From SAR116 cluster bacterium AG-447-A06 (GTDB taxonomy: Bacteria; Pseudomonadota; Alphaproteobacteria; Puniceispirillales; Puniceispirillaceae): a DNA stretch of 64,000 nt. A program made the translations under genes and the position numbers. Of this stretch, positions 32,983 to 43,430 are shown piece after piece (position 1 is the stretch's first letter; each line of letters opens with the position of its first letter). Location: contig QCPZ01000003.1 of NCBI GenBank assembly GCA_003212345.1, positions 82,287-146,286 on the forward strand, read 5' to 3'. Below the pieces are notes generated by a model, which did no database searches, was not told the origin of the DNA, and was given only the letters and a program-made list of their open reading frames with translations.

Positions 32983-33684
32983 CTATAACTGCGTGCGTTT
33001 TCGATGACCGGCATGAAACACGAGTTCAACCATGGTCACTGCTTTTTCGTGATCCCATGTCGTGCGTGAAATTACGAACAGGGCTGTGTTGGGCTTTGTT
33101 CCCAAAAGCGTTGCTTCACGCTGGCTAGCATTTTTAGCGCTGAAATCAATGTCACCATGAGTAAAGGGAGTGTTTTGCAAAAGCCATTCATTAGCGCTCA
33201 ATTCAGCAAAACAGATATCCTCCGAATGCGGCATAATTTTTTCGTTAATCCATCGGTTTTCAAGAACATAGGGTTTGCCATCGGCCTCGTGTAGTGCAAC
33301 AACGTGAAGCAAATTGGCTTGACCTGCGAGGGCGAATTTTTGGACCACCGAGGAGGGGGCGGCTTTTCTCCGCTGGCTGAGCAAATGATAACCGTATGAT
33401 TTCCCACTTGCCTCAATTTCGTCCCTGATAAGAGGGATTGTTAGGGTAGCCTTACCAATTCGATGCAATGCAACACGCGTACCGGCTTTCCTGCGTCGGT
33501 CAAGCAGACCGTCCTCGGCAAGAGTACGAAGCGCGCGGTTCACGGTAACACGAGCGCAGCCCAATTCGATAGCAAGATCAGCCTCATTTGGAATGGACTG
33601 GCCTGGTTGCCACTCACGAGTGTAGATGCGCCGCTCCACCTCTGCCATTACATCCCGCCAATTTGTTCTGGTTGAGCTGTTCAT
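32983..33684 (-). CDS. hutC: Histidine utilisation repressor HutC (GntR family)
   Basis: A 233-residue GntR/HutC-type regulator. The N-terminal winged helix has YTREWQPGQSIPNEADLAIE and LGCARVTVNRALRTLAEDG, with the RRRKAGTRVA wing. The C-terminal UTRA ligand domain contains LLHVVALHEADGKPYVLENR. HutC represses hut genes until urocanate binds. It lies 18 bases after hutF on the same strand, so it is co-transcribed with it and autoregulated through the operator at 35099-35110. Confidence 0.93.
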   Translation of the reverse strand: MNSSTRTNWRDVMAEVERRIYTREWQPGQSIPNEADLAIELGCARVTVNRALRTLAEDGLLDRRRKAGTRVALHRIGKATLTIPLIRDEIEASGKSYGYHLLSQRRKAAPSSVVQKFALAGQANLLHVVALHEADGKPYVLENRWINEKIMPHSEDICFAELSANEWLLQNTPFTHGDIDFSAKNASQREATLLGTKPNTALFVISRTTWDHEKAVTMVELVFHAGHRKRTQL

Positions 33685-33702
33685 TGCTAACGGACTGCTG
33701 GA

Positions 33703-35076
33703 TCAGAGATCATGGCGCAGCGATGTCAATGCCCGGACGTAGGCTGATGTGATCTTATCATGGTCTACATGGCGGCCAGCGGTAACAAGGTGCCGCCCGG
33801 CAGACCATACATCATGAACCAGGTGGTCATCGCCGGCAAAGATGAAGCTGTCAATTAACTGATCCTTGGACCGACCTGCAAGAGTTGCTGTTTTTTTGTC
33901 GAGGGCCATCAGATCGGCCCAGTACCCGGGGGCAATTTGGCCTGTGTGCCGGCCAGCAGCCTGGGCACCACCAGCAATCATGTTGTCAAGTATGTGGCGT
34001 CCCGTTGAAGCAGTTGAAGTGGCTAAGGCTGCACGTGATTGATCGCGAAGGCGCTGTGAATATTCAAGACTGCGCAACTCTTGAGACAATGAAATACGAA
34101 TATTGGAGTCAGAACCAATGGCAATCATTCCGCCCGCCTCAAACCAACCAACCCCATCAAAAATCCCATCACCGAGACTGGCTTCTGTTATTGGGCACAG
34201 TCCTGCAATTGCACCGCTTGCTGCAAGCCCACTTGTTTCATGAGGTCGCATTTGCGTGCAATGGATGAAACAGCAATCTGGACCTACATCAAAATTATCT
34301 AATATCCAATTAACAGGGCGTGCGCCGAGGTGATAGCTAACCTCTTCAACCTCGGCGCGTTGTTCTGCCAAATGCATGTGAAATGGCCCTCCATCGGCAA
34401 GCGCGCGAGTCAGGCTGAGGCTATGAGGGGCGACTGCGCGAAGGCTGTGGGGTGCAACACCAAAGGCCGTGTCGGCAGGTAAATTGCCAAGCCCGCTCCG
34501 AACGCCATCACATAAGTCGGCAAAACCGTCTAGATCGTTATAGAACCTACACTGGCCACGAACCAGTGGGCTCATATCACAACCGCCATATTGATAATGG
34601 ACAGGGAGCATGGTTAGTCCAATGCCCGTTGTCTCAGCAGCAGCCATGATGCGTTCAGCCATCTCGCTACGATTTTCATAGGGGTTACCATCAGGTGCAT
34701 GATGGAGATAGTGAAATTCTACATTGGTAGCATAACCAGCCTCGAGCATTTCCATCTGCACCAACGCGGCAATGGCCTCAATATGATCTGGAGTCAATTG
34801 GTCAAGGAACAAATACATTAATTCGCGCCAAGTCCAAAAACTGTCTGTGGTATTGGTGCTTCGATGTTCTGTTAATCCGGCCATTGCACGTTGAAAGGCA
34901 TGGCTATGGGCGTTAACGGGGGCTGGCAGAAGGCAGGAAACATTGGATTTGGCAGCAGCATCGGTGACATTTGTATTTACCTTGGCGATACGCCCACTGT
35001 CATCAAGTTCGACGAGGACATTCTCTGCCCAGCCATCAGGTAGAAGCGCAGTCTCAGCGTGAATTTTCGACATCAT
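33703..35076 (-). CDS. hutF: Formimidoylglutamate deiminase HutF
   Basis: 457 residues from the ATG at 35076 (a second ATG directly follows); a longer frame to 35136 would run through the operator and is rejected. HutF is an amidohydrolase converting N-formimidoyl-L-glutamate to N-formyl-L-glutamate and ammonia, the first step of the alternative hut branch. The metal site appears as NAHSHAFQRAMAGL, followed by HLAEQRAEVEEV, CFIHCTQMRPHE and a late GSDSNIRISLSQEL with the catalytic Asp. It is divergent from hutI across the operator. The next enzyme, HutG, is not in the window. Confidence 0.93.
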   Translation of the reverse strand: MMSKIHAETALLPDGWAENVLVELDDSGRIAKVNTNVTDAAAKSNVSCLLPAPVNAHSHAFQRAMAGLTEHRSTNTTDSFWTWRELMYLFLDQLTPDHIEAIAALVQMEMLEAGYATNVEFHYLHHAPDGNPYENRSEMAERIMAAAETTGIGLTMLPVHYQYGGCDMSPLVRGQCRFYNDLDGFADLCDGVRSGLGNLPADTAFGVAPHSLRAVAPHSLSLTRALADGGPFHMHLAEQRAEVEEVSYHLGARPVNWILDNFDVGPDCCFIHCTQMRPHETSGLAASGAIAGLCPITEASLGDGIFDGVGWFEAGGMIAIGSDSNIRISLSQELRSLEYSQRLRDQSRAALATSTASTGRHILDNMIAGGAQAAGRHTGQIAPGYWADLMALDKKTATLAGRSKDQLIDSFIFAGDDHLVHDVWSAGRHLVTAGRHVDHDKITSAYVRALTSLRHDL

Positions 35077-35098
35077 CGTTTCCAGTTGACAGATTATT

Positions 35099-35110
35099 AT
35101 GTATGTACAT
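35099..35110. promoter_or_regulatory. HutC-type palindromic operator
   Basis: A perfect palindrome ATGTA-TG-TACAT in the 69-base gap between divergent hutF and hutI. It contains TGTATGTACA, matching the TGTA-N2-TACA core described for HutC sites in other proteobacteria. Binding here would repress both transcripts. The match is seen directly; binding is inferred. Confidence 0.75.
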
Positions 35111-35145
35111 ATAAATAAATTTAGAGCGCAAAGCAAGGTCCCGTC

Positions 35146-36402
35146 ATGAAGGCATTAATCACAAATGCAGCGATGGCGCTGTTGGATGATCAAATCACAA
35201 ACGCGGCTGAAAAAGGCGTTACTGACAGGTTTTATGGTCTTATCCCCAATGGCTATTTGCTCATAGAAAATGGCCTGATTAGTGCGTTTGGTCCCATGTC
35301 AGCACTCCAAGAGAATTTGGCCAATAACACGGCGATGAATCAAATAGACGATGCGATAGATGCGGCTGGCAGGTTATTGACGCCTGCCCTTATTGATTGC
35401 CATACGCATGTCGTTTACGGAGGGCATCGCGCTTTGGAATTTGAAATGCGCCTCAAGGGGGCAAGTTATGCCGAAGTGGCGAAGGCTGGTGGCGGCATTG
35501 TATCTACAGTAAGTGCAACACGCTCTCAATCGGTTGAGCAGCTTGTCGAAGGAGCGCTTGCGCGGGTTGATGCGCTGATCGCGGAAGGGATTAGTCTGAT
35601 CGAAATAAAATCTGGCTATGGTTTGGATATCGAGACTGAATTAAGAATGTTGCGCGCAGCGCGGTCCATCGAGGCAGCGCGACCGGTGCGTGTTATTACC
35701 AGCTTTCTTGGGGCCCATGCGATGCCCCCGGGTGAGGATATGTCGCCTGAAGGTTATATAGAGAAAACCTGTATTCCTGCCCTTCGCCAAGCACATAAAG
35801 AGGGGCTGGTAGATGCTGTGGATGGCTTTTGTGAATCGATTGCTTTTAGCGCTGAGCAGATCGTACCTTTGTTCAATGTAGCAGCCGAACTTGGCCTCCC
35901 TGTTAAACTTCATGCTGAACAATTGACACGGTGCGGCGGCAGCCTTCTGGCAGCTAGTCATAAGGCGTTGTCAGTGGATCATGTTGAGTATGCAAATAAA
36001 GAAGATGTTATAGCGCTTGCGGCTGCAGGTTGTACGGCCGTTCTCTTGCCGGGAGCATTCTATACACTGCGTGAAACCCAAAAGCCTCCGGTTGCATTGT
36101 TTCGTGACCAAGGTGTGCCGATGGCGCTTGCCACCGACGCTAATCCAGGGTCATCGCCTATGACGTCTGTGCTGTTAGCCATGAATATGGGCTGTACATT
36201 GTTTGGCATGACACCATATGAGGCACTTGCCGGGGTGACAAGGAACGCGGCACGGGCACTTGGTATTTCTGACTCTGGCATGTTGCGTTCGGGCTTACGT
36301 GCTGATCTGGCCCTATGGGATGTAGCTCATCCGGCTGAGCTTGCATATCGGATTGGGTTCAATCCCCTGTACCGCCGTATTTTTGGAGGACAAATCACAT
36401 GA
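35146..36402 (+). CDS. hutI: Imidazolonepropionase HutI
   Basis: A 418-residue amidohydrolase-superfamily enzyme that hydrolyses 4-imidazolone-5-propanoate to N-formimidoyl-L-glutamate. Metal-binding and family motifs are [63 protein letters not shown] and [14 protein letters not shown]. The stop overlaps hutH by four bases. First gene of the hutIHU transcript. Confidence 0.95.
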   Translation: MKALITNAAMALLDDQITNAAEKGVTDRFYGLIPNGYLLIENGLISAFGPMSALQENLANNTAMNQIDDAIDAAGRLLTPALIDCHTHVVYGGHRALEFEMRLKGASYAEVAKAGGGIVSTVSATRSQSVEQLVEGALARVDALIAEGISLIEIKSGYGLDIETELRMLRAARSIEAARPVRVITSFLGAHAMPPGEDMSPEGYIEKTCIPALRQAHKEGLVDAVDGFCESIAFSAEQIVPLFNVAAELGLPVKLHAEQLTRCGGSLLAASHKALSVDHVEYANKEDVIALAAAGCTAVLLPGAFYTLRETQKPPVALFRDQGVPMALATDANPGSSPMTSVLLAMNMGCTLFGMTPYEALAGVTRNAARALGISDSGMLRSGLRADLALWDVAHPAELAYRIGFNPLYRRIFGGQIT

Positions 36403-37940
36403 TTACTCTGACTCCGGGGGAGGTTACGCTGGCTCAGCTTGAACAAATTTGGCGTGGCAATGATGCTATTGCCTTGCATTCAGACACCAAGGCGCCAATC
36501 GAGGCGGCGGCGGCGTTCGTTTCCAAAGCAGCGGCCGGTGGCATTGCGGTTTATGGTGTCAATACCGGTTTTGGTAAGTTGGCCAATGTACCTATTGCTG
36601 AAGACCAGACGGCAACTCTCCAACGTAATCTTGTACTCTCACATTGCTGCGGCGTTGGCGAAACGCTCGAAGCACCAACAACCAGGATGATGATGGTCCT
36701 AAAATTATTGTCGCTTGGTCGCGGTGCCTCCGGCGTGGCGTGGACAACGGTGGATTTGATTACTGAAATGCTGAATAAGAGAGTATTGCCGCAAATTCCG
36801 GTGCAGGGGTCTGTTGGGGCATCCGGTGATTTAGCCCCGCTTGCACATATGGCAGCAGTCATGCTTGGTGAGGGTGAGGCAATGTTTCAGGACGAGGTGA
36901 TGCCCGGAGGCGCAGCGCTCGCGGCGGCTGGTTTATCGCCCGTAATTTTTGGCCCGAAAGAGGGGCTTGCCTTGATCAATGGCACCCAATTTTCCACTGC
37001 TTGTGCGTTGGCGGCATTATTTGATGGCTGGCGGAATGCCAGTGCTGCGGTAGTGACAGCTGCGCTGTCAACGGATGCAATCATGGGTTCAACGGCACCG
37101 CTGGTTGACTCTATACATAGGCTTCGTGGTCACAAGGGGCAGATTGCTGTTGCTCAAGCGCAGCGAGCTATTATGGAAGGTTCAGAAATTCGTGAGACGC
37201 ATCGTGAAGGTGACAGCCGTGTGCAAGACCCTTATTGCATTCGCTGTCAGCCGCAAGTTACTGGCGCGGCCCTAGATTTACTGCATTTTGCCGGACAAAC
37301 GCTGGAGATTGAGGCCAATGCGGTGACTGATAATCCACTGGTGCTGGTTGAAGAGGGACGGATTGTATCGGGTGGCAATTTTCATGCCGAGCCGGTTGCA
37401 TTTGCGGCCGATCAGATTGCCCTTGCATTGGCCGAAATTGGGTCGATTTCGCAGCGGCGTATCGCGTTGATGGTCGATCCGTCCCTGAGTTTTGATTTGC
37501 CGCCCTTTTTAACTGGAAATCCCGGGCTTAATTCGGGTTTTATGGTTGCTGAGATTACCAGCGCTGCTTTGATGAGCGAGAACAAGCATCTTGCCAACCC
37601 CTGCTCAACTGATAGCACGCCAACATCGGCCAATCAGGAGGATCACGTTAGTATGGCAGCGCACGGTTCTCGGCGGCTCCATAAAATGAATGCCAATTTG
37701 AATATGATCCTCGGTATTGAGCTAGCTTGTGGGTGCCAGGGTATCGGCTTTCGCGCCCCGTTGAAAACTAGCCCGATATTGCAGGATGTGATTGCTCGCG
37801 TGCGCAGTAGGGTCAAGCCACTTGCGGAGGATCGGTACATGGCCTCGGATCTGCAAATGGCGGCTTTCATGATTGCTGATGGCAGCCTGGTTCAAGGGCT
37901 GAATATGCCAGCCTATGTTCTTGGCCGTTTGACAGCTTGA
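36399..37940 (+). CDS. hutH: Histidine ammonia-lyase HutH
   Basis: A 513-residue enzyme that deaminates L-histidine to trans-urocanate. The Ala-Ser-Gly triad that forms the MIO cofactor is at about residues 141-143, inside [16 protein letters not shown]. Other family segments are [15 protein letters not shown] near residue 54, [19 protein letters not shown], and [19 protein letters not shown]. Length is normal. It overlaps hutI by four bases and precedes hutU by 24. Confidence 0.97.
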   Translation: MITLTPGEVTLAQLEQIWRGNDAIALHSDTKAPIEAAAAFVSKAAAGGIAVYGVNTGFGKLANVPIAEDQTATLQRNLVLSHCCGVGETLEAPTTRMMMVLKLLSLGRGASGVAWTTVDLITEMLNKRVLPQIPVQGSVGASGDLAPLAHMAAVMLGEGEAMFQDEVMPGGAALAAAGLSPVIFGPKEGLALINGTQFSTACALAALFDGWRNASAAVVTAALSTDAIMGSTAPLVDSIHRLRGHKGQIAVAQAQRAIMEGSEIRETHREGDSRVQDPYCIRCQPQVTGAALDLLHFAGQTLEIEANAVTDNPLVLVEEGRIVSGGNFHAEPVAFAADQIALALAEIGSISQRRIALMVDPSLSFDLPPFLTGNPGLNSGFMVAEITSAALMSENKHLANPCSTDSTPTSANQEDHVSMAAHGSRRLHKMNANLNMILGIELACGCQGIGFRAPLKTSPILQDVIARVRSRVKPLAEDRYMASDLQMAAFMIADGSLVQGLNMPAYVLGRLTA

Positions 37941-37964
37941 TGCCTTATTGAAGAGGAGAGTAAG

Positions 37965-39632
37965 ATGCCAAATTCACGCCACAATATCCGCGACGTTTAT
38001 CCGCCAACAGGTAATCAGATCACGGCAAAAAGCTGGCTTACCGAGGCACCAATGCGCATGCTGATGAACAATTTGCATCCTGATGTTGCTGAAGATCCTC
38101 ATGCACTTGTGGTATATGGGGGTATTGGCCGTGCCGCCCGTACGTGGGAAGATTACGACAAGATGGTTGCAACTTTGCAAGACCTTGAAACTGATCAGAC
38201 ACTGCTGGTGCAATCGGGAAAGCCGGTGGGCGTTTTTCGCACACACAAGGACGCCCCGCGGGTGCTTATTGCTAACTCTAATCTGGTGCCGCACTGGGCC
38301 ACGTGGGATCATTTTAATGAATTAGATAAGCGCGGCCTTGCCATGTATGGCCAGATGACCGCGGGGTCATGGATTTACATTGGCACACAAGGAATTGTAC
38401 AGGGCACTTATGAAACCTTCGTTGAAGCTGGCCGCCAGCATTATAAAGGGAACTTGACTGGGCGCTGGATTTTGACAGCAGGCCTTGGTGGCATGGGCGG
38501 CGCACAACCACTAGCTGCAGTGATGGCTGGCGCGTGTTGCCTGGCAGTTGAATGTGATGAGTCCCGAGCAGACTTTCGACTTCGTACACGCTACGTTGAT
38601 GAAAAGACCCATTTATTGGATGAGGCGTTGGCCATGATAAAGGGCTGGTGTAACGCAGGCGAGGCTAAGTCGGTTGCGTTGATTGGAAACGCCGCCGATG
38701 TGTTTCCAGAGCTTGTACGGAGGGGTGTCAAGCCTGATATTGTCACGGACCAAACATCTGCGCATGACCCGCTCCACGGCTACTTGCCCCGTGGCTGGAA
38801 CGTAGCTGAGTGGCGAGCTAAACAAGAAACCCATCCGAAAGAGGTTGAGACTGCGGCCAGAGCATCAATGAAAACACATGTGGCAGCGATGGTTGATTTC
38901 TGGAATGGGGGGGTGCCAACACTCGATTATGGTAACAACATAAGGCAGGTTGCATCTGAGGAAGGGCTGGAGACAGCGTTTAGCTTTCCGGGCTTTGTGC
39001 CGGCATATATCCGTCCACTTTTCTGCAGGGGAATTGGCCCGTTCCGCTGGTGTGCATTGTCCGGCGACCCCGAGGATATCTACAAGACTGACGCCAAGGT
39101 CAAGGAACTGGTTGATGATGCGCATCTGCATAACTGGCTGGATATGGCAGGTGACCGCATTGCCTTTCAAGGTTTGCCAGCACGGATTTGCTGGGTTGGA
39201 CTTGGAGTCCGCCACCGTTTGGGACTTGCATTCAATGAAATGGTACGCACCGGCGAGTTGTCTGCGCCGGTAGTCATTGGACGGGATCATCTCGATAGTG
39301 GGTCTGTTGCCTCGCCAAACCGGGAGACTGAGTCGATGAAGGACGGCTCGGACGCGGTTTCCGATTGGCCGTTGCTGAATGCTCTTTTGAATACGGCTTC
39401 CGGAGCAACTTGGGTATCAATCCATCACGGAGGCGGTGTTGGCATGGGTTTTTCTCAGCATTCCGGCATGGTCATTTGCTGTGATGGCACTGAGGATGCG
39501 GACCGGCGTATTGCCAATGTATTATGGAATGATCCGGCCACAGGGGTGATGCGCCATGCCGATGCCGGATATCACGATGCGGTTAATTGTGCCCGTGAAC
39601 AGGGGCTTAATCTACCGGGTATTCTAGACTAG
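37965..39632 (+). CDS. hutU: Urocanate hydratase HutU
   Basis: A 555-residue NAD-dependent urocanase converting urocanate to imidazolonepropionate. Typical segments are [40 protein letters not shown] with the NAD-binding Gly-rich loop, [20 protein letters not shown] with the active-site Cys region, and [27 protein letters not shown] site precedes the ATG. Last gene of hutIHU; no clear terminator was found before the convergent ABC operon. Confidence 0.97.
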   Translation: MPNSRHNIRDVYPPTGNQITAKSWLTEAPMRMLMNNLHPDVAEDPHALVVYGGIGRAARTWEDYDKMVATLQDLETDQTLLVQSGKPVGVFRTHKDAPRVLIANSNLVPHWATWDHFNELDKRGLAMYGQMTAGSWIYIGTQGIVQGTYETFVEAGRQHYKGNLTGRWILTAGLGGMGGAQPLAAVMAGACCLAVECDESRADFRLRTRYVDEKTHLLDEALAMIKGWCNAGEAKSVALIGNAADVFPELVRRGVKPDIVTDQTSAHDPLHGYLPRGWNVAEWRAKQETHPKEVETAARASMKTHVAAMVDFWNGGVPTLDYGNNIRQVASEEGLETAFSFPGFVPAYIRPLFCRGIGPFRWCALSGDPEDIYKTDAKVKELVDDAHLHNWLDMAGDRIAFQGLPARICWVGLGVRHRLGLAFNEMVRTGELSAPVVIGRDHLDSGSVASPNRETESMKDGSDAVSDWPLLNALLNTASGATWVSIHHGGGVGMGFSQHSGMVICCDGTEDADRRIANVLWNDPATGVMRHADAGYHDAVNCAREQGLNLPGILD

Positions 39633-39702
39633 CTGGAATCGCGTTCATGTTCCAATCGGCTATCAGGCACAAAACAGTCTCAATTTATGGGCTGAGCAAA
39701 TG

Positions 39703-40476
39703 TTAATGCTGTAAGATTTTAGACAGGAATGCCTCGGCCCGTTCACCGCGTCCGCCGGTGAAAAAATCTTCCTTGCTGCAGTTTTCCTCAATTCGACCTT
39801 CATCCATAAAGACAACGCGGTCGGCAACTTTGCGCGCGAAACCCATCTCATGGGTAACAACCATCATTGTCATCCCGTCACTGGCGAGTTCGCCCATCAC
39901 ATCCAAAACCTCATTGATCATCTCTGGATCAAGCGCGGATGTGGGTTCATCAAACAGCATCACCCGTGGTTTCATCGCCAAAGCTCTTGCGATGGCAACG
40001 CGCTGTTGCTGGCCGCCTGAAAGCTGGTTTGGAAATTTATCTGCCTGATCGGCAATTTGCACCCGTTCAAGATAATGCATCGCAATCTCTCTCGCTTCAG
40101 CTGGTGAAATTTTGCTATTACGCATTGGTGCAAGTGTCACATTCTGCAGGATCGACATATGGGGAAAGAGGTTAAAACTCTGAAATACCATGCCAACTTC
40201 GCGGCGAACCTGTTCCAGTTGTTTCATATTGCCGTAGACTTCACGTCCGCATACGTGAATGGTTCCTTGCTGATGGTTTTCGAGCTGATTGACGCAGCGT
40301 ATCATGGTTGATTTTCCAGATCCGGACGGACCGCACACAACAACGCGCTCACCCTGTTTGACTGATAGATTTATATCCTTTAAGGCCTGAAAGTGGTCAA
40401 ACCATTTGTTAACACCCTGAAAGGAGATCAGAATATCGGAGTCTATCTTGCGGTCTGTGGTTGATAGGTTTGACAT
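39703..40476 (-). CDS. Polar amino-acid ABC transporter ATP-binding protein
   Basis: A 257-residue ATPase of the GlnQ/HisP/AapP family. Walker A is GPSGSGKST, the signature LSGGQQQR, Walker [15 protein letters not shown], and the H-loop [14 protein letters not shown]. The [20 protein letters not shown] stretch is diagnostic of the polar amino-acid subfamily. It is the last of four genes in a minus-strand operon (permease, receptor, permease, ATPase) and is convergent with hutU. The location suggests uptake of histidine or glutamate, but the ligand is inferred only from context. Confidence 0.93.
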   Translation of the reverse strand: MSNLSTTDRKIDSDILISFQGVNKWFDHFQALKDINLSVKQGERVVVCGPSGSGKSTMIRCVNQLENHQQGTIHVCGREVYGNMKQLEQVRREVGMVFQSFNLFPHMSILQNVTLAPMRNSKISPAEAREIAMHYLERVQIADQADKFPNQLSGGQQQRVAIARALAMKPRVMLFDEPTSALDPEMINEVLDVMGELASDGMTMMVVTHEMGFARKVADRVVFMDEGRIEENCSKEDFFTGGRGERAEAFLSKILQH

Positions 40477-40484
40477 GATTGCTC

Positions 40485-41381
40485 CTAGCGGCGTGCCCTA
40501 AGGGCGCGTTTTTCAAGGTGGCTGAACGTTGCAGCAAAGGAATAACAAAGAATGAAATACATTGCCCCAACAATGATCCATGTTTCGAAAACCTTTGTTG
40601 TAGTTGATGCAACCTCTGTTGCAAGGAAGGTGAGTTCTTGAATGGAGATCAGAGAAACAATTGCTGAGTCTTTGATCAGGGTTATGAACTGGCCAGCAAG
40701 CGGTGGCAGTATTTTTCGAATTGCCTGAGGAAAAATGATGTCGCGTAGAACATTTAGTCGCGAGAGGCCAACAGCACGTGCTGCCTCCCATTGACCTTTT
40801 TGAATAGATTGAATGCCTGCTCGCACGATTTCGGTAATGTAAGCCCCTTCAAATAACGCAAGGCACAAAGCGCCAGCAACAAAATTAGAAAATAATTTTG
40901 GGTCACCAAATAGAATATAAAAGATACCTGAACTTACGAAAGTTCCGTTTTTATCAAGGTCATCAAGGCCAATGACCGGCATTAACTGGCCAGAAAGAAA
41001 AAAGTAAAAAATGAATATAAAAACCACTGGTGGAATATTACGTACTAATTCGACATAACACCTGCTGATCATTCGCATCGCGAGGTTTTTGCTTGTCCGC
41101 ATATAACCCATTATAAGACCAATAGTAGCGGCAACGATGGTTGCCCAGAATGCAAGACGCAGTGTTGTTGCGATGCCCAGAAGTAGCAGATTGGGCACAT
41201 AGCTTGAGCTTTCCTCATCGTAATAGAGAACAAAATTGAAAACGCGTGACCAGTTCCAATTATAAACAAGAACGTCACTTACTCGGTAGATCGCATAGGC
41301 AATAATAGCACCCACGAGTCCAAAACAAATGTAATCCACAATTGTTAGTTTGCGACGAGTCTTTAGAGGTGGTTTGGTCAT
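40485..41381 (-). CDS. Polar amino-acid ABC transporter permease
   Basis: A 298-residue permease of the HisMQ/AapM type. Helices are followed by the ATPase-contact loop [20 protein letters not shown], preceded by [20 protein letters not shown], a pattern typical of this group. [17 protein letters not shown] lies in the last third. It begins 150 bases after the receptor gene, with a hairpin between, and ends eight bases before the ATPase gene. Confidence 0.92.
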   Translation of the reverse strand: MTKPPLKTRRKLTIVDYICFGLVGAIIAYAIYRVSDVLVYNWNWSRVFNFVLYYDEESSSYVPNLLLLGIATTLRLAFWATIVAATIGLIMGYMRTSKNLAMRMISRCYVELVRNIPPVVFIFIFYFFLSGQLMPVIGLDDLDKNGTFVSSGIFYILFGDPKLFSNFVAGALCLALFEGAYITEIVRAGIQSIQKGQWEAARAVGLSRLNVLRDIIFPQAIRKILPPLAGQFITLIKDSAIVSLISIQELTFLATEVASTTTKVFETWIIVGAMYFILCYSFAATFSHLEKRALRARR

Positions 41382-41403
41382 TTTCTGTCTCTGTTAGATT
41401 CGA

Positions 41404-41428
41404 TACCGGCAGGAAATTCCTGCCGGTA
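41404..41428 (-). terminator. Perfect 12-base inverted repeat after the receptor gene
   Basis: TACCGGCAGGAA, one base, then TTCCTGCCGGTA: a very stable hairpin between the receptor and downstream permease. There is no T-tract on the transcribed (minus) strand, so it more likely protects the receptor message from 3' decay or causes partial termination. Confidence 0.65.
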
Positions 41429-41455
41429 AGATTTTATTTTGATGAGTGGTATTTG

Positions 41456-41491
41456 CCAGTAATTGCCACGCAACCAGTAATTGCCACGCAA
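41456..41491. repeat. Tandem duplication of an 18-base unit
   Basis: The unit CCAGTAATTGCCACGCAA occurs twice, end to end and identical, in the gap between the receptor and permease genes. Only this pair was seen. It looks like a recent slippage duplication. Confidence 0.9.
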
Positions 41492-41530
41492 TTTATCTGC
41501 TTGAGCGGCGTTCAGAATCATATACCGACG

Positions 41531-42364
41531 CTACTGCTCGAGTTTTACCATATCCTTCCAACCTGAACGGTCTTTGAACCAGAAGCTATGGCGTTCTTCT
41601 AGCCAACCGCTGCTGGCATTTACAAGAATCCAATTGCTAAAGAAGTTCATTGCATCCATGTCGCCTTTGCGAAGAGCGAATGCCTCGTTCCCGCGTGTCA
41701 GCTTCTTACCATCAAGAGCAACAAAAACTTCATTTGGATAGGCTTCAGACCAGAAACTTGGCTTGGGAGCACTTGAAATCATCGCATGAGCATTACCATT
41801 CACAACCTCTTGGAAGGCTTGTGCATCATCGTCAAACTGGCGAAGTGTTGATTTTGGAAATAGCTTTTGAGCTGCTTTACATGGTGTTGCACCGCGACGA
41901 CAGGCGATGGTTACACTCGCTTGGTTGAAATCATCCATTGTGGTGTAATTGCCGGCAAGCTTCTTGTTCGCGGCCATAATCTGACCCGAATGTGCGTAAG
42001 GAGCTGTGAAATTAACTGTCAAGTTTCGCTGAGGTGTGATTGACATGCCACCAATGATGACATCGAATTTTTTTGCTAACAGCGCTGGTATAATTCCACT
42101 CCAGGCTGTAGGGACAAATTCAACTTCAACACCCATGTCTTTGGCAAGTTTGGTTGCAACATCAATTTCAAAGCCGATTAAGTCACCTTTCTTATCACGC
42201 ATGGCCCAAGGAACGAATGTTGACATACCAACTTTCAATGTGCCGCGTTTTTGAATGTCTGCGATTAGATCACCAGCAACCGCTGGCAACGAAGTTGCTA
42301 CAACTCCAAAAATCGCAACGAGAGCCAAAATGGCTCGTGTCTTTAATATCCCAAAAATTTTCAT
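41531..42364 (-). CDS. ABC transporter substrate-binding protein, family 3
   Basis: A 277-residue periplasmic amino-acid receptor. Residues 1-30 form a signal peptide ending PAVAGD. Family signatures are KRGTLKVGMSTFVPWAMRDK, GDLIGFEIDVATKLAKDMGV, DVIIGGMSITPQRNLTVNF, and ACRRGATPCKAAQKLFPKST. Two Cys in the last segment may form a disulfide. It is flanked by the two permease genes, a usual order for Aap/Bzt-like systems. Exact ligand not determinable. Confidence 0.93.
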   Translation of the reverse strand: MKIFGILKTRAILALVAIFGVVATSLPAVAGDLIADIQKRGTLKVGMSTFVPWAMRDKKGDLIGFEIDVATKLAKDMGVEVEFVPTAWSGIIPALLAKKFDVIIGGMSITPQRNLTVNFTAPYAHSGQIMAANKKLAGNYTTMDDFNQASVTIACRRGATPCKAAQKLFPKSTLRQFDDDAQAFQEVVNGNAHAMISSAPKPSFWSEAYPNEVFVALDGKKLTRGNEAFALRKGDMDAMNFFSNWILVNASSGWLEERHSFWFKDRSGWKDMVKLEQ

Positions 42365-42405
42365 CAGTTTCTCTCCTTTTCTTAGTTTTGGTATTTGCGA
42401 TTAAG

Positions 42406-43269
42406 TTATCGCGCCCTGTTCATCCTTACTTCCAGGATGTTGACCAGCACAGAAAGGCTAGTCGTAAGGACAAGATACATCCCGGCCACAATGAACCAGA
42501 TTTCAAATGCCATATAGGTATCAGATATAAGATTGAGCCCCTCGGTCGTCAGTTCTGCAACGGCGATTACGCTAACAATGGCGGAATGTTTAATTAGTGA
42601 GATAAGCAAGCCAGTTAATGGTGGCAAAATAAGTGGAAGCGCCTGAGGTAAGATCACGCAAAAGTATTTGTCAAATTTTGACAGGCCAGTTGCGTCAGCA
42701 GCTTCATATTGACCGCGGTCAACTGCCTGAATACCGCCTCTAATGATTTCTGCAGCAAAAGACCCTTCAAAAGCGGCGAGGCACAAAACACCAGCCCAGA
42801 ACCTGTCGATGCCAAAAATTGGTGCGAGCACGAAATAGAACATGAAAAGTTGAACGAGTAGTGGGGTATTTCTAATAATTTCAAGATAGGTTGTCGCAAT
42901 AGATCGTCCAGCGATGGAGTTTGACATTCTGCCGATTGCAGTGAATGCGCCAATGAGTATTGCTAGAACACTACTGACGCCAGCTAGTTGCAAGGTAACA
43001 ATGATACCTCGGATCAATGGGCCAGCAATAAACTCACCATCAACAATTCGGTAAAAGAATGGCCCAACGCGATACCATTGCCACCGATATTCCATCGCGG
43101 CGGCTCCCGCATATATGAGCCAAGCAATAATACCAAACACCAGAATTGCTTGCAAAATTTGCCAGATTGAACGCGCAATATGGGAAGATGCGGGATCTTT
43201 TGGATGACGCAATTTATTTTCGCCAAGCAGACTCGCTAAATACGTGATTCCAGCATTTGCTTGTGTCAT
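42406..43269 (-). CDS. Polar amino-acid ABC transporter permease
   Basis: 287 residues from the ATG at 43269 (GGGGA upstream); a GTG at 43302 would add 11 residues. It has a long soluble N-terminus before the first helix, as in AapQ/BztB-like permeases. The family loop is ALPLILPPLTGLLISLIKHS, preceded by AADATGLSKFDKYFCVILPQ. Other segments are TYLEIIRNTPLLVQLFMFYF and AFEGSFAAEIIRGGIQAV. First gene of the transporter operon and divergent from the LysR gene at 43431, its probable regulator. Confidence 0.9.
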   Translation of the reverse strand: MTQANAGITYLASLLGENKLRHPKDPASSHIARSIWQILQAILVFGIIAWLIYAGAAAMEYRWQWYRVGPFFYRIVDGEFIAGPLIRGIIVTLQLAGVSSVLAILIGAFTAIGRMSNSIAGRSIATTYLEIIRNTPLLVQLFMFYFVLAPIFGIDRFWAGVLCLAAFEGSFAAEIIRGGIQAVDRGQYEAADATGLSKFDKYFCVILPQALPLILPPLTGLLISLIKHSAIVSVIAVAELTTEGLNLISDTYMAFEIWFIVAGMYLVLTTSLSVLVNILEVRMNRAR

Positions 43270-43430
43270 TAATTTTTCCCCACATATGTCCCTTTGGACC
43301 ACTTAATAAGATCATACCTGTAAATATCTTGCTAGCTATCATTTTATTTATGTTATGTTTTAATTCTTTATGAGTAGTTTTTCGCGGGCAAAGGTTCAAC
43401 GTTCAATTAGTCACCACATTAAGGAACAAG

